NCBI GenBank assembly: GCA_964030475.1
Contig: CAXIPT010000001.1
Location: forward strand, 19,555,590 to 19,619,589
Origin: Tethya wilhelma
Lineage: Eukaryota; Porifera; Demospongiae; Tethyida; Tethyidae
DNA length: 64,000 nt
Reading direction: 5' to 3'
Below the pieces are notes generated by a model. The model saw only the letters and a list, made by a program, of their open reading frames with translations. It did not search any database and was not told the origin of the DNA. Positions 11,354-22,700 of the stretch are shown in pieces (positions within the stretch are counted from its first letter, which is position 1; every line of letters begins with the position of its first letter). The position numbers were made by a program, and so were the translations under genes.

Positions 11354-12589
11354 TCCTCTGTACCAACCCCACCCAAGGAGGCAAGGAGAGAGAGGGGGGA
11401 TAAGAGAAGCCACGAGAGGGTTTCTAAAGAGGAACATTTCAGAGAAGGAGGAGGTCACGTGAGGAAGTTGAAGCTGCCAACCCCTAGCAAACAGTCGCTA
11501 GGTCACAGTCATGTGACTTCCGGTGGGAGTGGTCACCAACAGAGACAGCACCATTCGAAACACGGTAGTTCACATCCGAGACCAGTGCCACACCCATCTT
11601 CAGAAGATAGTCAGTCTCATCGACACTCTAAGCACGATCGAGCACCTGTTGAACACCACCGTCCACAACAAGAGAGTCGGAGTCACTCGAGGGAACCTTC
11701 CCGAGAGTCCAGTAGACCAAGAAGCCGTCCTCCAAGTCGCCATAGCAACAGAGCCTCACCCGTGTCCTCATCCGCTGCCCCCCATTCTTTCAGTCCTCAA
11801 AGGAGAGACAGATTATCACCTGGCTCAGACGAAGACCTCTTTCAGAGGACCTCTGTAAATTCCTCCCGTCATGCCCCTCCCCCTACCCCACCCACTTCCT
11901 TTGACGTCCACAAAAAGTGGACCAACAGTAATGAGACGTCGCAGTCCCATCCGACCAAGGAGAGGAATCACGGGAAACATTCGTCACACAGTAAATCGCA
12001 CAAGAAACATCGCGAGGATGGAACACCTTACTCAAGAAAGAGTGAGAAATCTTCCTTACACCAGGCAAGCAGTCGTGGTACAACGCCGGAGAGAAAACGC
12101 CACCACCATCAGCGCCCGCTTGTGCGAGATGCTGCCGGACTCTTAGAGCCTTCGTCCGTAAAAGTGGACGGTCGCGATTCCTCACTCCCGACTAGCAAGG
12201 GAGACTTGAGGCGAAGGTCGTATGAGAGCGTTTCCGATGAAGAGTCGGGTTTCGAGTTGAACAGGACGGGCAGAGAAGACTCCCAACGCTATGAACACGG
12301 TTTAGATCACCGTAGCTCGACCGGTGTGGCATCGTGGAGCTCAAGAAAAGATCGTAAGAGACGTTTAAGCGACAGTGAGAGCTCGAACAACGACACAGAG
12401 CTTCTTCTAGAATCGCAAAGAGCGTCAGGTGTGGTTGGGAAACACAAGAAACATAAGTATACCAGCAGCAACAGCAGCAACAGTGGAGGGGGAGGGAGTA
12501 GTAATAAGGGACATAGAGAGAAATGGAGGAAGAGTGAGGAGAGTTCTTTGAGTGGAAGTAAACAGAAACACAGCCACCATAAACATTAG
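11354..12589 (+). CDS. Basic Ser/Arg/His-rich C-terminal exon (possible end of the DOT1L-like gene)
   Basis: An open frame runs from the N at 11353 to a stop ending at 12589, about 411 codons. It is rich in serine, arginine, histidine and lysine, with SR-like (PRSRPPSRHSNRASP) and acidic-serine (SVSDEESGFE, SDSESSNND) stretches and a KHKKHK/HSHHKH tail. Such composition is common in chromatin and RNA-processing factors and is expected to be nuclear and disordered. No start codon and no splice acceptor precede it except the N gap, so it is the 3' part of something cut there. The upstream Arg-Glu run is the translated (GA)n tract and is not counted. If the block 9383-11352 is flipped, this exon follows the DOT1L-like exon on the same strand. 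Confidence 0.55.
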   Translation, partial: SSVPTPPKEARRERGDKRSHERVSKEEHFREGGGHVRKLKLPTPSKQSLGHSHVTSGGSGHQQRQHHSKHGSSHPRPVPHPSSEDSQSHRHSKHDRAPVEHHRPQQESRSHSREPSRESSRPRSRPPSRHSNRASPVSSSAAPHSFSPQRRDRLSPGSDEDLFQRTSVNSSRHAPPPTPPTSFDVHKKWTNSNETSQSHPTKERNHGKHSSHSKSHKKHREDGTPYSRKSEKSSLHQASSRGTTPERKRHHHQRPLVRDAAGLLEPSSVKVDGRDSSLPTSKGDLRRRSYESVSDEESGFELNRTGREDSQRYEHGLDHRSSTGVASWSSRKDRKRRLSDSESSNNDTELLLESQRASGVVGKHKKHKYTSSNSSNSGGGGSSNKGHREKWRKSEESSLSGSKQKHSHHKH

Positions 12590-12934
12590 CATACAGTTGA
12601 AAGAGAAAGAGAATTAATTATAAAATATATTCTGTACTATTATTATAACTAACCTTGCTAGTTTCACTATCCACCTCAGATTCCAGCCTTTATACCATGT
12701 TGTAAGTTTTCACTCTATACCTCTTGCTTTTGTGTTTGAATCTCAAAGTGTACTTTGCCTTAATTATATTCACGGACGCGCATGATTCGCAGAAGCATAT
12801 TAGCTATGACCGATCGCAATAATTGACGGAGAGCCCTTCATGAATGTGATCGAAATCTAATCAAGCTTGAAAGATTTGGGTGGGCCACTATGGCCTAGTA
12901 CCAGTACGGAATACAGCGTAAGATTGTGCACAAA
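12590..12934. other. Intergenic region before the VIT/VWA gene
   Basis: AT-rich 3' flank of the basic protein followed by the 5' flank of the next gene. No exon, repeat family member or clear TATA box is recognised. Confidence 0.5.
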
Positions 12935-15900
12935 ATGCTGCTTAAAGCCAACTTGTTGCTGTTCGCCATCTTGCCGGCTATTGTGTCAGCTGCAATAACT
13001 CTGAGGCAAGCTCCAAACGATGATACGATCGTCTACTCACAGTTCCATACAGATTCGGTCATTATCGCGCGGTATGCTACCACCACGGTCTCCAGCGTCG
13101 TGCTGAATAGAGCTAGCGTCTCACAGGAGCTCGGCTTTCAAGTACAACTTCCAGAGACTGCCTTTATTTCCAACTTTACCATGTAAGTCGACTTGTTATG
13201 CATTACGTCATTGTTTGCATTGATCTTCTATAGTAAACAAGATAGCTTACGTCATTTGTATGTCTATTGGGTGCATTATGCAGGACAATCAATGAAGCAA
13301 CATATTTTGGTGTTACAAAAAGTCTAAAGAGTTTAATTCAAGCTCATCAAACTAGAGACGAATCAAGGTATATACATACTAATATCTATAGTAATATTTT
13401 TGTAAGCCATGGGACTGAAATTCATTCTAATTTTCTCCTTTCAGGGGTACTAATGTCTACAACCTTCGCATCAACATTGCTGCAAACTCCAAAGCATCTT
13501 TCACTTTCACTTATGAAGAGTTGATTGTACGTCGCCTCTCAAAATACCAACAAGTCATCAACCTCAACCCAGGGAGATTGGTGGAGGATTTCCATGCAAG
13601 AGTTCGTGCCATTGATGAACAGGGCATAGCAACCTTTGGAGGCTCTGATTACGTTCAAACCAATCGCATGTCCAGCAATGAAGTCGAATACACGTATGCT
13701 CCAACCCTAGAGGAACAGAATGATCAAACGTATGGTCTTGCTCGAGATATGATGGTCGAATATGACGTGAACCATCCCTCCGAAGGAGCCGGACTCATTG
13801 TTGTGAATGACTGCTACTTTGCCCAGTATTTCTCTCCATCTGGTATAGAGAGGGTGCCAGTGGATATTGTGTTTGTCATTGACACCTCTGGCTCTATGGG
13901 AGGAAGAAAGATAGAACAGACTCGCCAAGCCCTCGAGACAATCATAAACAATTTGAGATCGGCCGATCGCTTCACGATGGTCACGTTTGATGACACTGTC
14001 TCAGTGTGGCAAAACAGGCTTGTCTCATCTGTCGAGTATAGACAAAGTGGTATTCGATTTGCACGAAGTTTGGCTGCAGATGGTGGTACAAATTTCAACG
14101 AAGGTCTTCAAACTGGGATCAGGATTCTCAAAGATCATGGAAATCCAGATTTTGTCCAACTCCTGGTCATGCTGACTGATGGAGAGCCTACAAAAGGAGA
14201 AGTTAATGATGATCCAATTGTGAATGGGACTATCAGTGCTCTTGAGGGGACAAAGATTTTACTAAACTTTCTCGGTCTTGGATTCAATTTGAACAATCTT
14301 CTTCTTGAGCGTCTTGTTTTAGAAAACAACGGAACATTAAGACAAATTTATGAAGATTATAATACAGCTGAGCAGCTTGAAAGATTTTTTGATGAAATCT
14401 CCTCCCCTATTCTCCACACCATCTCAGTCTCCTACCCTCAAACTGCCATCGAGACCATCTCCCAGGTCGATTTCCCTCTTCTCTTTAATGGGTCAGAGCT
14501 GGTCGTCGCTGGAAAATTCTCCCCGGAAGTTTGTATCAACAAACCTCGATCAGTTTTATTCAAAGTAAAAGGAACTGGTTTCTCATCTAGAGGTTTCCCC
14601 ATAGTGAAAACATTCACTAATAAGGTGGATCCTGGCTCAAATACTAAGATTGGTGGACAGGTACCGCCTACTGAAAGGCTGGTTGCTTACCTCACTCTAC
14701 AACAACTATTAGAGCTGAGAAAAATAGCAGGTATGTGCTGAACTGTTTTACCACATTTAGGTTACACAGTTGTCATACTGCCTCCCATAGTTTAATTTGT
14801 TATGTTTGTATGCCCCAGTGTGTTTGTATTAATTGTGCCGTTTAAGTGTGCACATTCAAGAGAAACTTTACTATATCCTCAGATTATGAAGATATCTCCA
14901 CTATTGAAGAAGAAGCTCTGAGTCTAGCTCTACACTACAACTTTGTCACTGAGCTCACCTCCCTCATCGTGGTGGAGGAGAACATGGCCAGTAACTTGTT
15001 GCTGATCAGGGAAAGAAGCAATTACAGTGGAGGCTTTGGAGAGAGTGATGTAGCTTCAATTTCCTGTGATCACTATTCAGCGATTGGGGGACCAAGTAGT
15101 CTTGTTCGGTCTCCCAAAGCTTTCAAACCACCCCAAAGTGGTTTGGCATCAAAATTCAGATCTGAAGTGGTAAATTATTATTATCATTTAGATACGGTAA
15201 CAAGTGTAATTAAGTATCTACTTCAGCTAATAACCAGGGCTGCACCTTGGCTACTGGCAGTCGTTGTTCTTCCAGTGTCTACCTTCAACCCAGCTTTGGC
15301 AATATCAATAGCAATAGTAGCAATAGCCATGATAACATCAATTTTAAAGTTTAACTTAGAAGAAAGTAACGATAATGTTGTAGAAACAATGCTTGGGATA
15401 CTAATATTCACAGCTAAAGTAAATTTCATACGATTTGAACTATGTTACTTAAAAGGCACAATCAAGACTCAGGTTACACGAGGTGTAATGGCTATCGAAA
15501 TTTTAATAGTGTTTGCTTTAGATGAAATGGAAGAGTTAACATTACTAAAACTAGTTTCATTTACTCTACTACAAATTGTCCTTATTGCAATGTTTGTGAT
15601 TCTCTGCGTTGTGAGACAGCTTAGAGAACCTCTTGATGATCCCGAACAGTCTGTTGAGATGACATCTGATCAGTCACATACCAATACAAGCAATATGAAT
15701 TATAACAAGAGTGATTCTAAATTGAGCCTCAAAGATCTTGAATTCGATGGTCACAAGTTTTGCCTGTACTTCTCTGGACTGAAGGAATGTGAAAAGAGTA
15801 CAAGAAAACGTGTCCGAATATCTAAAGATATAGCTTCAGTCACCAAGATAGTACAATCTATTTGTCCCGATATGACAAAACAATTTATTCGTGATTGTAA

Positions 15901-16288
15901 AAGAATTGGCACATACTCTGCACATCGTGATCGACCTGTGTGTGTCACCTTTCACAGTCAGAGTGACATGACTAATGTCTTAGCAAATAAAAGCAAGCTA
16001 TCAAAATCGTGGCCTGGAATCTCAATCAAACCTTCTATGACACCAGAAGAACAGGAAACAGAACAGATCCTTTTAAAACAAAGACGCGATCTAGTCAAAT
16101 CTGGCGTAAACAAGAGTGACATTAAACTTCGTGGCAATGTTCTTTTCATTGACGAAGTCAAGTTTGGTTATGTCTCAGAATCAACCTTCTTTGTTTGCAG
16201 TCCCTCAGCTTCCATTTCCACTTCTCCTGTCACACCTGATGCTAGTTACAATGTCACTTCAAGTCAACTTTTATCTGATGCAGTATAA
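12935..16288 (+). CDS. ITIH-like VIT/VWA protein with membrane segments and retroelement ORF1-like tail
   Basis: Four exons (12935-13182, 13284-13367, 13445-14730, 14883-16288) join in phase to give 1007 residues. The ATG at 12935 starts a signal peptide (MLLKANLLLFAILPAIVSA). Next comes a VIT domain (VVLNRASVSQELGFQVQLPETAF), then a von Willebrand A domain with an intact MIDAS start DTSGSMGG and VMLTDGEPTKGE, and the ITIH-typical ALSLALHYNFVTELTSL. This layout is that of inter-alpha-trypsin-inhibitor heavy chains, which bind matrix components. Unlike them, about residues 650-780 hold four or so hydrophobic segments. The last 180 residues (RIGTYSAHRDRPVCVTF, SIKPSMTPEEQE, LKQRRDLVKSG) resemble the RRM-like module of LINE ORF1 or RT-linked proteins. 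The tail is in one exon with the membrane part and has no stop between, so the fusion is read directly. Confidence 0.8.
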
Positions 16289-16705
16289 CAATGTATATAA
16301 TAATGTACTGCGAGGAATTGTTAACATGCAGATATGCATTCCTACATTCAACGTTCCCAGACCGACTCTCCCCTCTTTCACAGGTATATACTCCATCACA
16401 AACTGTTAACAGTTTTAGAACCTTCATTCTGAGAGTGTATGCTTACAAGTATATTTTTGTGGGTCTACTATTCAATCTGTCTTTTTAAGTTTCCATTCTT
16501 TTGTTACACATTATTAACATGCATGATCAATATGATCAAAGATATCATGGCATATCGCATGACATTGTGTGTAGCGCGCGTTATTTGTGCCTAACGTGAC
16601 ATCATTTCGCGCAAGTCGCAGATATTTCAAAATGGCGCGGCGCACCAGCGAAAAACTGGGTGGGGCTCGCTGACAGTCACTCGGCGAGCACTCTGAGCTG
16701 GCTAA
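16289..16705. other. Intergenic region with 5' flank of the 16706 gene
   Basis: AT-rich until about 16560, then a short GC-richer stretch (gtagcgcgcgtta, aatggcgcggcgcac) before the ATG at 16706, consistent with a promoter. No motif is assigned with confidence. Confidence 0.4.
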
Positions 16706-17660
16706 ATGAAGAGTTTTCTGTTGCTGTTACACCTGCTGACTAACCATGGCACTCTAGCAGACGTTTCCACTGAAAGTGTTGCTCCTGATGAAAGATACAC
16801 AGACTATGTAGTGAAACTGAAGCTAAGCAATGATGAGATATTTACATTGGTACACATTAAAGAACTCGGTCTATTTGTCTCAGAGAGATATTCCCTCCCA
16901 ACACATGTATTCAAAAAGACTTCAGCTAAAGAAGAGGGTAGCATAGCGTGGTTTGTACCAATTTCACGGGTCAAGAAGATCATTCAAGTTGAAACAGCAA
17001 CTACTGATATTGTTTTTGAAGAGAAAGATTTGCTTTTTTGGAAAGTTGATAGATTTGTGTTATTTGACTCCACAAAATTGATATGTCAAGAATTTCCACT
17101 AGCTCCACTCAACATCAAAAGGCAAGATGATATGACATCACCCACGCATCAAGATTTGACTCACATTTCAAGCAGTAAACCAAATACTTTGACCAAAAGA
17201 GTATCAAGACTTCAGCTACTAGTTACATTGAGTCTAACAATCACAGTAGCAGTCCTTTTAGTAGTGGGTTTACTGGTATCAATAAAACTATCCTTAGGAA
17301 TTTTACTGATTGTGGCCATCACAGCTCTGATAGTGGGAACATCTTCATTGACTGTTGAAGGAATAGAGATACAAGTAGCTGCATCGATTGGAGTGGTCTA
17401 TGGAGGAGGAGTGTACGTACCTGGCAGCGGGTGTTGGTGTTGCTATAGAGATGGTGGGAGAAAGTGTAAGGTCAAAATTGTTTGTAGCATTAGGAGCAAC
17501 GACATTTGGAGTAGCCAGTGCAGATGTGACGGTATTGGTTGTGATGATAGTAATGGTAGTCATGCAAACAGTGGTGTTAGTGCAGAGAGGTCGTGAGCAG
17601 AAGACTAGAGAGAAACAAGTGAGGGAGTCTCGACTGACGTACATGGAAACTGATCAATGA
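16706..17660 (+). pseudogene. Unrecognised secreted/multi-pass membrane protein, frameshifted
   Basis: The ATG at 16706 opens a signal peptide (MKSFLLLLHLLTNHGTLAD) and an extracellular-looking region of about 160 residues, followed by hydrophobic segments from about residue 172 (LLVTLSLTITVAVLLVVGLLV, ILLIVAITALIVGT). In this frame the protein ends at 17596 in an implausible cysteine-rich tail. The other frame from about 17388 to 17660 continues the membrane pattern (VTVLVVMIVMVVMQTVVLV) and ends in a charged cytosolic tail (EQKTREKQVRESR). One extra base near 17395-17430, perhaps in the gga repeat, explains both. It may be a sequencing error or a true lesion. I do not recognise the family; the membrane part recalls that of the neighbouring VIT/VWA gene. 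Confidence 0.55.
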
Positions 17661-17869
17661 GAGAAGAAAACAGCTACAGACCAGCTCTTCCATTTGATGT
17701 GGGAATCAATCACGAATCAGTCAAGACTTTATTCACTTGTGAAGTACTAGTGCACCATTGCCTTTAAATGCAAATATTTACAGTAATACTAAAGTATATG
17801 TAACATAATTATACTGAAAAATATGCAAAACATTGCAGAGAAACTTATGCGTATGGAGCTTAATTCATG

Positions 17870-18085
17870 CCAAAATTCAGTGGTCAGTTTAGTTGTCAAT
17901 TCAGTGGTCAGTTCAGTTGTCAGTTCAGTTTTCAGTGCAGTGGTCAATTCAGTGGTCAGTTCAGTTTTTAATTCAGTTTTAAGTTGAGTTTTCAATTCAG
18001 TGGTCAGTTCAGTTTCCAATTCATGATCAGTGGCCAGTTCAGTTTTCAATTCAGTTTTCAATGCAGTGCATGGTCAGCTTCATTA
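17870..18085. repeat. Minisatellite of about 10-20 bp cagttcagtggtcaattcag units
   Basis: The units combine caGTTCAGT with GGTCA, TTTTCA or TTGTCA and are repeated about ten to twenty times with point differences. The minus-strand frame reading KTELTTEL is a by-product of the repeat. Confidence 0.85.
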
Positions 18086-18233
18086 ATTGTTGTTAACTCC
18101 ATACAATAATTATACTATTTAATTTTCATTATGTTGCTTTATAATTAATGGTCACCACAAGAGTGTTACATTATGACCTAATTAGCTCGGCTAGCTTCTC
18201 TGAATAAATTTCTTATTTAATTATACTTAATTG

Positions 18234-19225
18234 AACAAGTAGTAAAAATTTCAAAAAAATAAGTAGTGTAGGAATGGGCAGTGCGGTAAAAAGTATTGGA
18301 ACAAGGTGATGTCTCAATTTCGGCACATGACTACTTCATTTTTAATCTTGATCCGGATCCTCAGTGTCGTAAATGCAATGAATTGTACAATAGTACCACA
18401 GCTTATTATTGCATTCAATTCAGTTCAATTTCAGTTCCTACTAATCAGTTGGCTAAGTAGTGGACTATATAGACTGCTGGCCAGGCAAAAGTTGGGTATA
18501 AAAAATGAAGTAGTCATGTGCCGAAATTGAGACATCACCTTGTTCCAATACTTTTTACCGCACTGCCCATTCCTACACTACTTATTTTTTTGAAATTTTT
18601 ACTACTTGTTCATTCACTTTTTTCAACACTACAGTGTGGAGACTATTAGAGACTGGTTAGTCCCTACAAAAAGCTTGAGTAGCAGCTACTTGCACTGCAT
18701 TACGCTGGAGAGGCTAATGCGCATGCGCATGCGCATATAATAATGCCACGTGGATAGTTAATTATGAACTTTGAACTCTCAAAGCTGGGTGCATTGTAGT
18801 ACATGAATTTATACACTAAGTTTCAAAGCTTTCTAGTTTTTGTTTAGGCATGTTTATGATCAAAACGAGTATCAAGGAATGTAGTACCCATGAAAAGAAC
18901 TTACTTTGTGCTGTCAAAGTTGGCTCAACACATTCTGGTTCTCTGGAAATCCTTTTCAAGTAAGTCAGTTAGGAAGTACGTAGATATACGTTAGCCTAGA
19001 GAACAAAAATGGCACTATGGTGGCTTCCCACTGGCGCTCTCTACGAGTGCTAAGGAAAGTTTTTGTGAGTTTTGGGCCTTGGATAATCTGTCAGTGAGAG
19101 CCTCTCAGCAACTTTGAAGGTTATTTTCTGCTTAACTAGATTTTTATAGTGACCAACATTTCGTATTGTGTCTATGGGACAGTCGGCCCATTCCTACTAT
19201 ACGTACTACCGTACGTATGATACAA
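18234..19225 (+). mobile_element. Hairpin-bearing element, family A, copy A1
   Basis: Inverted arms lie at 18234-18344 and 18500-18612 and can pair almost perfectly. They are followed by a shared tail (18613-19225) that contains tgtggagactat, an NRF1-like tgcgcatgcgcatgcgc run, tggctcaacacattctgg and a closing tacgtactaccgtacgtatg. The same order occurs at 31419-32370. No transposase frame is present, so the element is non-autonomous. Confidence 0.8.
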
Positions 19226-19740
19226 TACAACAATGACCACTGAATTTTGGCATGAATTAAGCTCCATGTACATGCGCAAAGAGTCTGTACCATGCAGGCC
19301 GTACCATGGTCCCTACAAAAAGCTGGAGAAGCTATATATAGCTGGTCGGAGATCTAGAAGCAGCTATACCAGAGCAACTACGTACACTGTACGCAAGTAA
19401 GTCCTAGCTCAATGGTTCAAAAGTTCATTTGAGCAACAGACAACACAGGGGCCAGTACAAAAATTAATATAAACTCAACTCGGAACTGTTAACAAAAATT
19501 AATAGGGAAAAAAAAACAACTCTATAATAGACTACTAGTAGATATAACTTTAGTAATATTATCACTATAACTCAAGTTAACTTACTGAATGTAAAAACCA
19601 AATCAACATTTATGAATATCATAGCTATCATGAGATAAAACTCAAAACTCAACCTAAGCAACTACTACTATAATAATAATTATTATTGTACCAGTATTTT
19701 AATTATTCCTATGCAAATCTTCAACAGTTGGTCAAATCAA
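19226..19740. other. 3' flank of the SNTX-like gene
   Basis: AT-rich sequence with no exon or repeat-family match that I can see. It contains atgaatatcatagc-type AT stretches and several ataataat runs just downstream of the stop of the minus-strand gene. Confidence 0.4.
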
Positions 19741-22700
19741 TCAAGTTTTTTTTGCTTGTCTATCTCTATGACTTCTGATTGCATGAAGAGTAATTCTAGC
19801 CCGATCCCTTAATGATTTCAATGATGCAATGTGTTGCTCAGAACCAGGCCTTTTGCTTTCTTCCTCTACTGATATCAAAAGATCTAAGTACTCAATCTGG
19901 GGGTTGTAGTCAGGATCACATTTCCTGAGGGCTAGATCATCTATTCGGTCGATAGATAATTGTGTCTGTTCAATCAGATGCAATACCTTATCATACACTT
20001 CCTTTAGTCTCTGTTCAACAACACCCATAGCTTTGATCTTCTTGTTTGCAGAGAGCCTCTGATCTCCTGCTGTTGAAATGTATTCCTTCACTAGTTCATC
20101 AAGAGTCCTGTTCTCTTTCACTGTTTTCATCACATACTTAAATTCTTTATTGCTATGTTCTTTCCAGGAACACTTACACACTAAACAATGTGACCTTTCA
20201 TTTCTTGTTAGAAAGTTTCCAGACATAGCTGCACACTTGTACAGTTTATGACTTTTAGTGATAGTACATGGATGATGACAGGTAAGTTTGCATTTCATAC
20301 AAACAGTAGCACGCTTTTTTACTGTTTCTTCAACAGACCTTATTACTTCAACATCATACATGAAAGGTTCATCGCTGTCTTCATTTCTTTGTATTGCTTC
20401 TTTATCATGTTGCAGTTGTCGAATAAGGTCTATACTAGTGGTAATTTGTCTCTGTAGTCCTTCAATCAGAATTCCAAGTTGTTTTCGTTCTTCTAAAACC
20501 GCTTGTGTCTTCCCAAGACCTATAGCATCCATTTGTTTAAATTCAGCAAAGAAGTCTTGCAGAGCACTTACTCCCATTTTCCAAAAACTTAAACTAATCA
20601 TGTCATTGGGATTTTCGTTGTAAACATACAATGCAGAGTTGTTGAATTTGAAATGCCCAACATAGGGAATTTCTTGAGTGTGAACAGCCTCAAGAACTGG
20701 TGGAATTTGAGCATCACTGAAAGTTATCATCAGAAAGATATTGTTTTTCATATCTTCTCCAAAAATTCTCAAAATTGAGTCAAAAACGTGCTTTTGCATT
20801 GCATTCAACCGAACTGAACTAGATTTTAAGACAAAACCAATGCCATCAATGTAGTTAATGCCTTTTGAGTTTGAGAAAAACTTTTCTATTTGATCTGTTA
20901 ATGCATAGTCAGATTTAATTCCTCTAGTATCTCCATAACCAGGAGTATCAATGATGGTTAGTATGTAATCTAATGCAGAATCCTTTGATGGGTAAAGTGT
21001 ATAGGCAGTGATGAATTTTGTTTGGCTTTGTGTCTGAGATGTACCATCTTGCTCTATCATCTGAAATCTGAACTTATTTCCCCACTTAACACCAAGGAAG
21101 TAGTTTACCATGAATTCAATCAGTGTACTCTTACCTTCACCAGTTGCTCCTACAAGCATTAACACTTTCTCTTGTTTGCCACTACCTTGTCTAGAACGAC
21201 TTCCAAAATGGCACTTGGCAAATTTGCAGCCTCTTTCATCTATTACTCTGTATTTTACTTCTGGTACTTTATATACAGCAGGTATACTACTATTGTTTAC
21301 ATGCCACCTTGGGTCTGACCTAGCTTTATCATACAGATTAACAGCAAGAGGGGGTGAAGCAGTTTGGACATAGAACTCGTCACTAAATACTATACCAATT
21401 TTTGAATCTTGATACTTTAGTTCTGCTTGTACTTTAAATGTATACCAAGTGGAATGTTTCAACCGTGGAATCAGTAGTGTGTCAGTATTAGATAGTGTTG
21501 TTTTGAAGTCAGAATCAGCTTTGCATTTGTACGAGACTACATAGTGTTTTATAATATGACTGCCATGCTTTGGCGGTGTCCATGTCAATGTAACGCTGTC
21601 ATGTGTTTTCTTGAAATATCCAAGTTGGGTTGGTTTGCACACAGGATTTGTTGTAACTAGCTCACTCCTAACACTATCTGTGCCACTGTAGTGATCACAC
21701 TGAGGACGGATTTTAAAATAGTACTGTGTTTCTGGATGAACTTTTTGGTCAGTAATTGTGTAACAGTCCTGAAGAGTGTTTGCTACAAATTCCCAGTTTT
21801 GTTGGTCAATTGCGACTTTCCAATATATGTCATAACTCTTCGGTACACCTATATCAGGTTTTTTCCATTCTAAATGAATACTGTTGTGAGTTACTTTAGT
21901 GGCTCTTGGTTGTCCAGGTGGAGAAGTAGCTTTTGTAATAATTGGGTCACTTTGTTCACTCTCTGTGCCTTTGGCAGGATCATCTTGGCACACTGGAAGA
22001 ACTTTGAAAACATATTCCGTCTTTTCTTCTAGATTCTTTTTACAGAAATTTATGTACTCAGCTTTTTTATCTTGTTCATCAATATTTTCACTGTCCCATA
22101 TAGTCACTTTGCCAGAATGCAATTTAGCACACAAAATTTGATAGTATTCAATTCTCTCTTGGCCAAAATCAGGGCGCTTCCATTTAATAACAATACTATC
22201 ATGAGTAACTCTATATTCTTGGGGTTTTCCAGGGGGAGCAATTTCTTTTGTTACAACTGGATTACTTGCCTCACTGTTAGATCCAATGCCATTATTGGTA
22301 CATACTGACTTAATTCTGAAAAAATAGAATGTTCCTGGTTTGAGATTTGGTACATTTTGACTCACCTGATGATTTGGTGCTTTATGTTTTTGTTTCACTG
22401 TAGGCATAAAATATGTCCAATTTTTCCCATCATTAGATTTGCAGATAGTATAATAGTCAATTTCATATGAACCAAACATTGGGCTGTTCCAGAACAGAGT
22501 GACACTATTATGAGTTATTTGACTGGCCACTGGTCTGCTTGGTGGAGAGGTTGCATTTGTCTGTATAGGATCACTGTTTTCACTTTCCATCCCTAGAGTA
22601 TCTTTATCTTCCCTAGCACTGTGGCATACTGCCTGTACTTTGAATTGGTAATTTGTACCAAATAGAAGATTTTTCACTGTTACCACCACTTTATCAGTAT

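Noticed and set aside
17789..18061. Minus-strand frame with a KTELTTEL repeat
   Set aside because: It is explained entirely by the cagttcagt minisatellite; no start context, splice site or similarity supports a protein.
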